A stretch of DNA of 15,647 bases from NCBI GenBank assembly GCA_937930265.1, contig CALGLI010000212.1:1-15647 (forward strand), read 5' to 3'. Position numbers and translations under genes: made by a program. Positions 1 through 6,761 of the stretch are shown in pieces (the stretch's first letter is position 1; each line of letters begins with the position of its first letter). The notes below the pieces were generated by a model. It searched no databases and was not told where the DNA came from. It saw nothing but the letters and a program-made list of their open reading frames with translations. The DNA is from an uncultured Veillonella sp. GTDB taxonomy: Bacteria > Bacillota > Negativicutes > Veillonellales > Veillonellaceae.

Positions 1-441
1 GATAACACCTACCACTTTATTATAGGTCAATTCTTCTAACTGTAAGGATTCTTCTTTACGCTCCCCTTTTCGCATGTTTTTGTAGCCAATAAAGCCGGAC
101 ATGATGAGCAAGAAGGAACCAAACCAGAATCGGAATCCGCTAGCATCAAAATATTCTGCCACATAGGCACCAATGATAGACCCTGGGAAGGTGGCAATAC
201 TGAACAAAATCGCTGCACTGTAGAAAACTTTCTTCTGTTTCACATAAGCGATAGTACCTGAAATGGCATTACATGTTACCGTAAACAAGGACGTACCTAC
301 CACCATAGCTGGCGTCCACTCAGGGAAGAAATATAAAAATACAGGTACGAAGATAATACCGCCACCAGCACCGATGATAGTTCCTAAGGTAGCTACTGCA
401 ATACCTAGCAAAATAAATCCTAATATACTTACTACATCCAT
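1..441 (-). CDS. TauE/SafE-family membrane permease, 5' part only (truncated by window edge)
   Basis: The first 147 residues of an integral membrane protein; the 3' end lies beyond base 1. The N-terminus has a hydrophobic helix (about residues 5-22), then the small-residue turn GAGGG (24-28) leading into a second helix with FVPVF, as in TauE/SafE (formerly DUF81) permeases. A second half-repeat contains PGSIIGAYVA (86-95), followed by the helix at about 103-121. Complete family members are around 250 residues, so roughly 60% is visible. The family is linked to export of sulfite, sulfoacetate and other small organic anions, but the substrate cannot be read here. The start ATG is 3 bases after the stop of the upstream gene. 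Its ribosome site AAGGAGG (450-456) lies inside the last codons of that gene, 8 bases before the ATG, so the two are probably translationally coupled. It is the last visible gene of the arsR operon. Confidence 0.88.
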   Translation of the reverse strand, partial: MDVVSILGFILLGIAVATLGTIIGAGGGIIFVPVFLYFFPEWTPAMVVGTSLFTVTCNAISGTIAYVKQKKVFYSAAILFSIATFPGSIIGAYVAEYFDASGFRFWFGSFLLIMSGFIGYKNMRKGERKEESLQLEELTYNKVVGVI

Positions 442-444
442 ACC

Positions 445-1383
445 TTAGTCCTCCTTAGATAGCTCAGCAAATCGGTCTAACTTATGTTTCTTAAAGACTG
501 CTTTCATGCCCCACTTTTCTGCTTGTTTCTCAGCCTTTTTAGCTTGTTTCTCTGCCTTTTTGGCTACTTTTTGTAACACTTTTTCTGTCCAGGCATCACC
601 ATGCTCTTCTGCATAGCGTTCCCATTTAGATAACTTTTTCGCCCACTTGTCGACAGAAGGAGTCTCTTTTTTATGTTTCGACTTATCTTTGCTTTTTTCC
701 TTCTTTTTCTTTTTTTCTTGTTTTACAATACAGCATTTGTCTCGTTCTTCTGGGATGGGAGAATGTTCTGTGCAATGTTTACAACGTTTTTTATGTTTCT
801 TTATTGTCTCCGTTGATGACTCCATCTCAAACACATCAATAAAATTGGACTCTATACTAATATTTGTTATTGAGTCAATGACAGTATTCTCTTCATCTTT
901 TTTAGGCGCATCATCATACTCATTGATTCGCTTCGTTTCGCTAACATTACTGAACAAACCCATAAATGAGGTCGATACTGGTTTCGGTTCTGCTGTCTCT
1001 GCTGGAGATGTATCTTCTTGGTCAGCCATCACAAAGTCTACTCCTAACGCCACACCTACATCATAGCCTTCCACACCTTCATCAGCCACAGGTTCTACTG
1101 TTAGTGTCTCTTCCAAGGAAGCTATCATGTCATACAGATAATGCTCTGTTACCATACTTTGAAGCCCACGTAGTTCTTCCCATTGCTTTCCCAATAGAGC
1201 CAACATATGAGCAAAGTTTTCTAAGTCTTCTACCACTTCCATAGCCATTTCGGGAGATTCCATATGTTGTGCCTCTAAATTTACCACATATTGCTGTTGC
1301 ACTTCCTTGCAATGACTATAGGCTGTCCGCAATCCTTGTAACAATGTTTCAATCTGTTCCTGATCCAATATATATTGTTGCAT
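445..1383 (-). CDS. Lysine-rich hypothetical protein with a Cys cluster, between dinB and tauE
   Basis: A 312-residue soluble protein that I do not recognise. Residues 1-95 look helical and mildly acidic. Residues 95-190 are acidic and low in complexity (EPVADEGVEGYD, then a Ser/Thr/Glu linker). A basic, cysteine-bearing patch follows: CKHC at 201-204 and CC at 217-218, which could bind a metal. Next is an extreme lysine tract (222-239, KKKKKEKSKDKSKHKK). The C-terminus is a basic helix with heptad-like repeats of KKAEKQA (about 275-290). There is no signal peptide or membrane segment, so it is probably cytoplasmic. The ribosome site AGGAGG overlaps the dinB stop codon and sits 5 bases before the ATG. 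The lysine-rich tail suggests binding to nucleic acid or another polyanion, but that is inference from composition only. Confidence 0.8.
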   Translation of the reverse strand: MQQYILDQEQIETLLQGLRTAYSHCKEVQQQYVVNLEAQHMESPEMAMEVVEDLENFAHMLALLGKQWEELRGLQSMVTEHYLYDMIASLEETLTVEPVADEGVEGYDVGVALGVDFVMADQEDTSPAETAEPKPVSTSFMGLFSNVSETKRINEYDDAPKKDEENTVIDSITNISIESNFIDVFEMESSTETIKKHKKRCKHCTEHSPIPEERDKCCIVKQEKKKKKEKSKDKSKHKKETPSVDKWAKKLSKWERYAEEHGDAWTEKVLQKVAKKAEKQAKKAEKQAEKWGMKAVFKKHKLDRFAELSKED

Positions 1384-1392
1384 ACTATCCTC

Positions 1393-2574
1393 CTAGGACG
1401 ATGTGGTGTCATCCTTCAACTTTCGTTTCCACAGAGCTCCCGTGGTGACAATATCTTCTCCAAACCGCTCTTCCAAAATATCTAGCACTTGTGCTAATCG
1501 ATCTGGCTCTCTTTCTTCACTATGAAAGAGAGACTCTTGTTCCACCTCATTATGAAAGCCACTGACCGTAATCCCTAACAAGCGGAACGGTCCCTGTACA
1601 TTAAGTTTATTATATAATACACAAGCCGTCTCATACAATACACATTCTCTATCCGTCTGATAGGATAATCGTTTTTGCCGTGTCTTCGTAGTAAAGTCTG
1701 GCAACCGTACTTTGATGGCTATGGTATGACCTTTCAGTCCTTTTTGGCGCAACCGCTTAGCCACATGGTGTGCAAAATAGCGCCATTCCTGATCAATCTC
1801 CTCTGGGTCCATCAAATCCCTTTCATAGGTGAGTTCATTCCCTACAGATTGCAACTCACGATTCCACTCAATAGGACGATCATCAATACCTTTAGACAGC
1901 AAATAGATGCGTTCACTTTGATGACCGCAATAGGGCTCTAACTCATGATACGAATCTAGTCGCTCAATATCTTGAATTTGATGAAAGCCACCTCTCCGTA
2001 ACATTTCTTCCATATGAGCTCCGACGCCCCACAACCTACGTACCGGTAAGTGTTTAATATGAGCTACTTCTTGACCATGGGGGATTATATATAATCCATC
2101 CGGCTTTTGTAAATCTGATGCTAGTTTTGCTAAAAACTTATTCGGTCCAATTCCCACAGAGGCAACTAGTCCCGTCCGTTCCTGTATTTGTTCTTTCACA
2201 GCACGCCCCACTGCCACAGGAGATGCATAGAGTTTTCCTAGTCCTGAAATATCTAAAAAAGCCTCATCTAACGAAATGGGTTCTAAATAGGGGCTAAACC
2301 GATGCAACACCTCATGAATTTGATCAGAAATTTCATGATACCGTTCCATCCGTGGTAATAGATAGATACCATCTGGGCATAGTTTTTTAGCCTTCCCAAT
2401 GGGCATGGCAGAACGGACACCAAACTTCCGAGCTTCATAACTACAAGTAGATACCACACCACGTGAAGAAAGGCCACCCACGATAACCGGGTGACCTTGT
2501 AGTTCTGGACGATCATGTTGCTCTACAGACGCAAAGAAAGCATCCATGTCTACATGCATAATCCAACGTTTCAT
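1393..2574 (-). CDS. dinB: DNA polymerase IV (Y-family translesion polymerase)
   Basis: Error-prone lesion-bypass polymerase of 393 residues from the chosen start. The first catalytic motif is MHVDMDAFFASVEQ, with metal-binding Asp at about residue 9. The second is SLDEAFLD, with the Asp-Glu pair at about 103-104, the same positions as in E. coli Pol IV. PNKFLAKLASD and the helix-hairpin-helix segment LWGVGAHMEEML follow, then the little-finger domain. QESLF (about 346-350) fits the beta-clamp-binding motif that Firmicute DinB proteins carry some 45 residues before their C-terminus. The frame is open 23 codons further upstream (to 2643), but those codons overlap arsR in another frame. The ATG at 2574 begins the conserved N-terminus and lies 1 base after the arsR stop, so it is preferred. 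It is the second gene of the arsR operon. The recognised site is weak (GGTGGC), so coupling to arsR translation is likely. Confidence 0.96.
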   Translation of the reverse strand: MKRWIMHVDMDAFFASVEQHDRPELQGHPVIVGGLSSRGVVSTCSYEARKFGVRSAMPIGKAKKLCPDGIYLLPRMERYHEISDQIHEVLHRFSPYLEPISLDEAFLDISGLGKLYASPVAVGRAVKEQIQERTGLVASVGIGPNKFLAKLASDLQKPDGLYIIPHGQEVAHIKHLPVRRLWGVGAHMEEMLRRGGFHQIQDIERLDSYHELEPYCGHQSERIYLLSKGIDDRPIEWNRELQSVGNELTYERDLMDPEEIDQEWRYFAHHVAKRLRQKGLKGHTIAIKVRLPDFTTKTRQKRLSYQTDRECVLYETACVLYNKLNVQGPFRLLGITVSGFHNEVEQESLFHSEEREPDRLAQVLDILEERFGEDIVTTGALWKRKLKDDTTSS

Positions 2575-2575
2575 A

Positions 2576-2926
2576 TTATTCTGCCACCGCTTCCGGAGCA
2601 TCCTCAATGCGGCAGTATTTGATTTGTGCACAAATGCACTCATCTTTTGTTTTATATAATTCAGGCAAGAATTTTACAAATTCATCAAATGCTTCTTCAT
2701 TAATGGAATAGCGTGTCCACAAACCGCTACGCACAGAATTAACAATACCTGCATCAATTAATATTTTCATATGATAACTAAGGGTAGATTGAGATAACTC
2801 AAAGCTAGCCAAAATATCACAGGCACATAATTCATTACAAGACAACATGTCTACAATGTGCAATCTCGTTTCATCACTAAGAGCTTTAAAAATCGCTGCC
2901 AATCGTTCGTATGTAACTTCTAACAT
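2576..2926 (-). CDS. ArsR/SmtB-family winged-helix repressor with CxC metal box
   Basis: A 116-residue dimeric winged-helix transcription factor. FKALSDETRLHIVDML is the typical ArsR helix 1-2 region, LSQSTLSYHMKIL is the recognition helix, and the wing follows (VRSGLWTRYSI). ELCACD carries the CxC thiolate pair of the metal-sensing (alpha-3) site of ArsR/CadC proteins, with one more Cys four residues before it. A C-terminal cluster, ECICAQIKYC, adds three cysteines. This favours sensing of a thiophilic ligand such as As(III), Cd(II) or Zn(II), or a reactive sulfur species; the ligand is inferred only. An upstream in-frame ATG exists at 2932, but AGGAG (2934-2938) is only 1 base from it and 7 bases from the ATG at 2926, so the latter is chosen. 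It leads the operon containing dinB, the lysine-rich gene and tauE/safE, and probably represses it. Confidence 0.93.
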   Translation of the reverse strand: MLEVTYERLAAIFKALSDETRLHIVDMLSCNELCACDILASFELSQSTLSYHMKILIDAGIVNSVRSGLWTRYSINEEAFDEFVKFLPELYKTKDECICAQIKYCRIEDAPEAVAE

Positions 2927-2969
2927 TCTCATTCTCCTCTATGTGTTCTAGCTGTAACCTTACCTCCTT

Positions 2970-3012
2970 ATTATATACAAATTTTCAAACTAAATCTAAT
3001 AATTTAAATGAA
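2970..3012 (-). promoter_or_regulatory. Predicted promoter and operator-like inverted repeat of arsR operon
   Basis: On the minus strand a perfect TATAAT (complement of 2970-2975) lies about 45 bases before the arsR start. A poor -35 (TTAGAT, about 2994-2999) is 18 bases away. An imperfect inverted repeat of TTCA..TAAAT (2984-2995) and ATTTA..TGAA (3002-3012) covers the -35 region. Such AT-rich imperfect repeats over the promoter are typical of ArsR-family operators, so autoregulation is likely but not shown. Confidence 0.45.
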
Positions 3013-3056
3013 CAAAGGATACTTTTTAGTAATACAACTATGTAATTTAGGAAAGA

Positions 3057-3089
3057 TAAAGACGACAAAGCATAGCCTTGTCGTCTTTA
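3057..3089 (-). terminator. 12-bp perfect hairpin between ahpC and arsR
   Basis: TAAAGACGACAA (3057-3068) and TTGTCGTCTTTA (3078-3089) are exact inverted repeats around a 9-base loop, about 140 bases after the ahpC stop. The T-tract that follows on either strand is short and broken (ATCTTT on the minus strand), so termination may be inefficient. It is placed to separate ahpC transcription from the arsR operon. Confidence 0.5.
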
Positions 3090-3160
3090 TGGGAAGTAAA
3101 GGATCTAAGATGTGTTCTTAGGAAAGTTTACAACTATCGTCAACATACTAATGTAACGAA

Positions 3161-3201
3161 ATGGTTTAAGATTTGAGAGAGGGAGAGGTTACTTAAACCA
3201 T
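3161..3201 (-). terminator. Hairpin directly downstream of ahpC with a CU-rich loop
   Basis: ATGGTTTAAG (3161-3170) and CTTAAACCAT (3192-3201) form a perfect 10-bp stem 24 bases after the ahpC stop. In the ahpC transcript the 21-base loop is almost pure C and U (CCTCTCCCTCTCTC). The stem is AU-rich and the following TTTCGTT is a poor T-tract, so it may be a 3'-end stabiliser or a weak terminator. Confidence 0.4.
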
Positions 3202-3225
3202 CACTAAATTAGATGTTTATTTACT

Positions 3226-3789
3226 TTAAATTTTGCCAACTAGACCAAGATCAGCTGGATTCAATGTCTTTTCACCAGGAGTCCATTTAGCTGGGCACAC
3301 TTCACCATGTTTTGCAACAAACTGACAAGCTTGTACTTTACGTACTAACTCAGCCGCGGAGCGACCAACGCCCATGTCACAAATTTCTGCGGCACGAACG
3401 ATGCCTTCTGGGTCTACCACGAAAGAACCGCGGTATGCTTGACCAGATTCTTCACAGAATGTTTCGAAGAAGTCCGCCAATTCATGTTTGATATCGGATA
3501 CCATAGTGTATTCAATTTTATTGATTGTAGGAGATGCATCAGACCACGCTTTGTGAACGAATGCAGAGTCAACAGATACGGAGAATACTTCTACACCCAA
3601 GTCTTTCAATTGTGCATATTGATCTTGTAAGTCTGCCAATTCTGTTGGACATACAAATGTGAAGTCTGCTGGATAGAATACAAACACGCTCCATTTGCCT
3701 TCGATGTCTTTATTGCTGACTTTAAAGATTTCTGGTTTACGGAATGCATCTAATTCAAAAGCTGGTAGTTGTTTACCGATGATTGCCAT
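3226..3789 (-). CDS. ahpC: AhpC-type typical 2-Cys peroxiredoxin
   Basis: A 187-residue thiol peroxidase that reduces hydrogen peroxide, organic hydroperoxides and peroxynitrite in the cytoplasm. The peroxidatic cysteine is Cys47 in FYPADFTFVCPTEL, with the catalytic Thr/Pro beside it. The active-site arginine is in AYRGSF (Arg120), and the resolving cysteine is Cys165 in GEVCPAKW. Length and motifs match the AhpC subclass. The frame is open 13 codons upstream (to 3828), but the ATG at 3789 has AAAGGAG 8 bases before it and begins the conserved MAIIGKQLP start. No ahpF reductase lies beside it, so its electron donor (AhpF or thioredoxin) must be encoded elsewhere. It has its own sigma-70-type promoter and 3' hairpins, which suggests a monocistronic unit. 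Confidence 0.97.
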   Translation of the reverse strand: MAIIGKQLPAFELDAFRKPEIFKVSNKDIEGKWSVFVFYPADFTFVCPTELADLQDQYAQLKDLGVEVFSVSVDSAFVHKAWSDASPTINKIEYTMVSDIKHELADFFETFCEESGQAYRGSFVVDPEGIVRAAEICDMGVGRSAAELVRKVQACQFVAKHGEVCPAKWTPGEKTLNPADLGLVGKI

Positions 3790-3866
3790 TCTAATATCTC
3801 CTTTAACATTACAAACTATACATAGCACATACTAGGTATGTGACTATGGAATTAATCTATGTATTT

Positions 3867-3920
3867 ATCATACACTATACTTTTAGAAAAATCAATATAG
3901 AATTGTTCTCATTCTCTATA
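3867..3920 (-). promoter_or_regulatory. Predicted ahpC promoter with an upstream palindrome
   Basis: On the minus strand TTGATT (complement of 3890-3895), a 17-base spacer and TATGAT (complement of 3867-3872) form a good sigma-70 promoter 78 bases before the ahpC start. Directly upstream of the -35, TATAGAAT (3896-3903) and ATTCTCTATA (3911-3920) form an inverted repeat broken by one extra C. It could be the binding site of a peroxide-responsive regulator (PerR, OxyR), but it does not match the standard PerR box. Confidence 0.55.
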
Positions 3921-3935
3921 CCAATAATGCATAGT

Positions 3936-5177
3936 TCACTTTTCTAACATGGTTTCTAGGATGACAACATCGGTTTGCTTCATCCCTTCACGGGCGATGA
4001 TTGCTACCGTTTGCACTGTATGGTCAATGTCTTCTTTTACAATACCTTGACCTGCTTTAAAACTATTCTCCGTCTTGGCTTGTGTGTAGGCTAATAAGGA
4101 ATTACCAAGGGACATACCTATTTTCATAGCACAGGAAGCTTTTGCTCCATCGCAAACAACACCAGATGTGCCTGCCAATGCATTTGATAAGGTTTCCCAA
4201 ACAACTTCCTTGGATTCATTGAGCAAGAATGCTACACCAGCGGCTGTAGCAGAGGCGGCACTCACCACGCCACAGTAAGCGCTCAAGCGTCCAATATGTT
4301 GTTTTATGTACAATGCCAATACATTTGCTAATGCTAAGGAACGCAATGTATGGGCACGGTCAACACCGTACTCTTTTGCGTACATCATGATGGGTACCGA
4401 TAGTGTAATCCCTTGATTTCCACTACCGCAGTTAATCATAACCGGCATGGAACAGCCGTCCATACGTGCATCAGAACCAGCTGCCGCATAGGCACGGGCA
4501 CGATCCGCAATAGAGGAAGAATTAGAGATAATCAACTTCCCAATGTTAGATCCATAATTATTTTTCATGCCTTCTTCGGCAATGGCCATATTCAAATCTA
4601 ATTGGGGGCCTAAAATGTCTTCCAATTCTTTCGCATCTACGGTGCTTGCAAATTCATAGCAGGAATCAAAGCACAACTCCATAGAATGCTTTGCCACTTC
4701 TTCTGCAGATAAAGCAATGACCACTTCGCCGTCTTTTTCGGCATAAGAAATAGTAGTATGCGTATTTTGAACAATCACCTTAGCTGTGTGTTCACCAGCC
4801 ACAGCAGTGACTTCTATAAATAAGTTTTCTACCCCTTCTGCTAGTTCAATGTCACAGTAATCCGCTTCAAATAAACGGTCTGCCTCTACCACTTGGTCAT
4901 GGGTAAGATCTTCTAGGACTTCTAACTCTTTTTCCGCCGTACCTACTAAGGTCCCTAAAATCAGACTATAGTAAATGCCTGTACGCCCTTCCGAGTTAGG
5001 GATGGTCACGCTTTTCGCATTTTTAATAATATTACCACTTAAACGGCCGTGAATGTGATCTGGTCGAACGCCTAATAGCTCTGCTGCTTTCGCCGCTGCA
5101 AAGGCTAAGGCAATTGGCTCCGTACAACCGAAGGCAGGTTTTACCTCCCGTTGTAATAGTTCTATATATTCGTTCAT
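3936..5177 (-). CDS. cyuA: L-cysteine desulfidase / UPF0597 (CyuA-CdsB) family protein
   Basis: A protein of 413 residues in the L-cysteine desulfidase family, which converts cysteine to pyruvate, sulfide and ammonia with a [4Fe-4S] cluster and no PLP. It is related to the two-domain iron-sulfur serine dehydratases. Seen here: KPAFGCTEPIALAFAAAKA near the N-terminus with the conserved Cys, the Gly-rich INCGSGNQGI loop in the middle, and further cysteines in AYCGVVSA and VVCDGAKASCAMKIG that are candidate cluster ligands. Length matches the family. There are two ATGs in a row (5180 and 5177); AGGAGG is 2 bases from the first and 5 from the second, so the second is chosen. In many anaerobes the gene is induced by cysteine; no such control is visible here. 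Serine deamination is an alternative activity that cannot be excluded. Confidence 0.9.
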   Translation of the reverse strand: MNEYIELLQREVKPAFGCTEPIALAFAAAKAAELLGVRPDHIHGRLSGNIIKNAKSVTIPNSEGRTGIYYSLILGTLVGTAEKELEVLEDLTHDQVVEADRLFEADYCDIELAEGVENLFIEVTAVAGEHTAKVIVQNTHTTISYAEKDGEVVIALSAEEVAKHSMELCFDSCYEFASTVDAKELEDILGPQLDLNMAIAEEGMKNNYGSNIGKLIISNSSSIADRARAYAAAGSDARMDGCSMPVMINCGSGNQGITLSVPIMMYAKEYGVDRAHTLRSLALANVLALYIKQHIGRLSAYCGVVSAASATAAGVAFLLNESKEVVWETLSNALAGTSGVVCDGAKASCAMKIGMSLGNSLLAYTQAKTENSFKAGQGIVKEDIDHTVQTVAIIAREGMKQTDVVILETMLEK

Positions 5178-5224
5178 CATAACCTCCTATTGTCTTGCTC
5201 GCCTTTTTGAAAGGGTCCCCATAT

Positions 5225-5253
5225 ATAGTACCACGAGTTAACATACTTGTATA
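5225..5253 (-). promoter_or_regulatory. Possible extended -10 promoter of cyuA
   Basis: On the minus strand TATACA (complement of 5248-5253), 17 bases, then TACTAT (complement of 5225-5230) preceded by TGG. This is the same TGG-(-10) arrangement as before menD and menF. It lies about 48 bases before the cyuA start. Confidence 0.4.
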
Positions 5254-5276
5254 ATAACTGCTAGTCCTAGACTAAC

Positions 5277-5405
5277 CTACCGACACACATATACATCAAA
5301 TGTCCTCACTCGGACCATCACCATGTCCCCTACACTAAACCTCATACTGTCACACCTTAGTGCACCCAGTTCAGTGATATCTACAGTGCATCCCATTTGA
5401 TACAC
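5277..5405 (-). CDS. Possible small ORF (39-42 aa) directly after menC
   Basis: The frame of menC stays open after its stop codon. A GTG follows the stop at once (5405) and an ATG occurs three codons later (5396), with a stop at 5277-5279. The product would be 42 or 39 residues. The GTG has the purine-rich GGGAGA about 5 bases before it. The C-terminal half (FSVGDMVMVRVRTFDVYVC) is beta-rich in pattern and faintly recalls the end of a TOBE-type beta domain, so it could also be the remnant of a lost gene. It is short enough to be chance, hence the low confidence. Confidence 0.25.
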   Translation of the reverse strand: MYQMGCTVDITELGALRCDSMRFSVGDMVMVRVRTFDVYVCR

Positions 5406-6533
5406 TTATCTCTCCCTATATATCCATTCTTCCTTGTCTACGCAATATTGCTCTAGCAACGCTTCTTGCACCGTCGCCCCTAGACCTATACCATGTGGCA
5501 CTGTCATGTATCCTTCTGTGAAAGTTAATGCAGGGTCTGTTAAATCGTGATGAAAGTACCGCAAGGAATCCGATAAATCTCCCGCCATGTAGGCATCACC
5601 CAAGGCAGCTAGTTGCACATGTAACAATTTGGAAATACTGGATTCCACCATGGATCCAATCCAATACCCAATTCCATGAGCACGGCAATACTCGATGGCT
5701 TCCTTTGCCATCCGTAAGCCCCCTAAACGGCCTACTTTCACATTCAACACATCCAGTACTCCATGCCTGTGGGCATAGACCAAGTCTTCAAAGGAGAGTA
5801 TGGATTCGTCCAAGCAAATCTTTGTCCCTATGTTCCACTTCGACCCTACCCCTTGTTTCCACCTATAATAGTCTTGCAAACTCTCCATCTGAAAGGGCTC
5901 TTCAATACAAGCCAAATGAAACTCATCATAAGCCCGTACAGCCTCTATGTCATCATAGGTATAACTTTGGTTCCCATCCACTGCCAAGGTAATCGAAGGA
6001 AACGCACTGCGCACTAACGCCACTCGCTCATAACCATCCTTGGGAGATACTTTCAGTTTCATACGCTCACAACCTAGGTCCACATAGGCTTTCACAGTGG
6101 GTACCACTTGGTCTAAGGGAATCTCCCCAATGACGACCCCCATAGGGATACGCGTTCCCAATGGCTGACCCATCACATATTCTACGGTATTCACCCCTAG
6201 GCTCGCACATTTCAGGTGAAACAGGGCATTTTCCACGGCTGCTACCGTCATAGGGCATCCGTCCTGCGCCCAAGCTACAACCACACTTGGATCTGCCTGC
6301 GCCCCTAACAAGGTGGGCAAATATCGTTCTTTCAACGCACGCCAGCAAGACCCAACCGTTTCCGCCGTATAAAAAGGGTCCACAAAGGCCACGCATTCCC
6401 CGTAGCCTACATAGCCCGCTTCATCTTCCAAACGAACAATGAGAGTATCCCTGACACCTACTTCGCCCTTCGCAGTTTTGAAAGTAAACTTCATCGGTAA
6501 TTGCACATGGTACAAGGCAATATTTGTAATCAT
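5406..6533 (-). CDS. menC: o-Succinylbenzoate synthase
   Basis: A 375-residue enolase-superfamily enzyme that dehydrates SHCHC to o-succinylbenzoate in menaquinone synthesis. The capping domain comes first (about 1-125), with the 20s loop around TFKTAKGEV. The barrel carries the catalytic set: KLKVSP with the KxK pair (Lys159/Lys161), the metal ligands Asp186 (AVDGNQ), Glu211 (CIEEPF) and Asp242 (CLDES), and the opposing Lys266 (LNVKVGRLGG). WIGSMVESSISK follows, as in the MenC/NSAR subgroup. Some members of that subgroup also racemise N-acyl amino acids, but the men neighbourhood supports MenC. The ATG has GAGAGG 7 bases upstream. It lies 228 bases downstream of menH, a surprisingly long gap for an operon, so it may have its own promoter, though I could not find a convincing one. 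Confidence 0.94.
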   Translation of the reverse strand: MITNIALYHVQLPMKFTFKTAKGEVGVRDTLIVRLEDEAGYVGYGECVAFVDPFYTAETVGSCWRALKERYLPTLLGAQADPSVVVAWAQDGCPMTVAAVENALFHLKCASLGVNTVEYVMGQPLGTRIPMGVVIGEIPLDQVVPTVKAYVDLGCERMKLKVSPKDGYERVALVRSAFPSITLAVDGNQSYTYDDIEAVRAYDEFHLACIEEPFQMESLQDYYRWKQGVGSKWNIGTKICLDESILSFEDLVYAHRHGVLDVLNVKVGRLGGLRMAKEAIEYCRAHGIGYWIGSMVESSISKLLHVQLAALGDAYMAGDLSDSLRYFHHDLTDPALTFTEGYMTVPHGIGLGATVQEALLEQYCVDKEEWIYRER

Positions 6534-6761
6534 AGGATACCTCTCATTTCTATCGTGATAACTAACACTATATATCTAGTTCACTTCATAACACAGTCCA
6601 TTTATGTCCCTATTACACAAGAGATACAGGTCTGCCACAGTGTATATAATAAATACGATATAGTTTTCCCTAGTACACCGTGGATAATCCCTAACACCAG
6701 CACCTTCTATATACGCACATCCCTCTGAGATACACATCCAACACGGCTCTAATATCTACAG
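6534..6761. other. Gap between menH and menC with one unproven short ORF
   Basis: A 228-base gap in an otherwise dense cluster. On the minus strand a 53-codon frame runs from ATG 6737 to a stop at 6576-6578; it has four cysteines and a hydrophobic centre (YIVFIIYTVADLYLL), but no convincing ribosome site. A plus-strand frame overlaps it. No strong hairpin or promoter pair was found, so I do not call a gene here. Confidence 0.4.

Noticed and set aside
700..716. Homopolymer run (seven T, seven A on the coding strand) in the lysine-rich gene as a phase-variation switch
   Set aside because: Seven bases is short for slippage control and is explained by consecutive Lys codons; no strain data to support variation.
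2575..2643. Upstream extension of dinB by 23 codons
   Set aside because: The extra residues overlap arsR, are not part of the conserved DinB start, and the ATG at 2574 begins the family N-terminus.
2958..2968. AGGAGG-like ribosome site right after the arsR -10, suggesting a leader peptide
   Set aside because: No ATG, GTG or TTG at a suitable distance opens a frame of useful length before a stop.
5178..5276. Riboswitch or T-box leader before the cysteine desulfidase gene
   Set aside because: The segment is under 100 bases, with only a small CCTTT/AAAGG stem and no T-box sequence or terminator/antiterminator pair.
5528..6017. Overlapping plus-strand frames opposite menC
   Set aside because: menC carries all catalytic residues on the minus strand; these frames have Pro/His/Ser-rich chance sequences and no ribosome sites.
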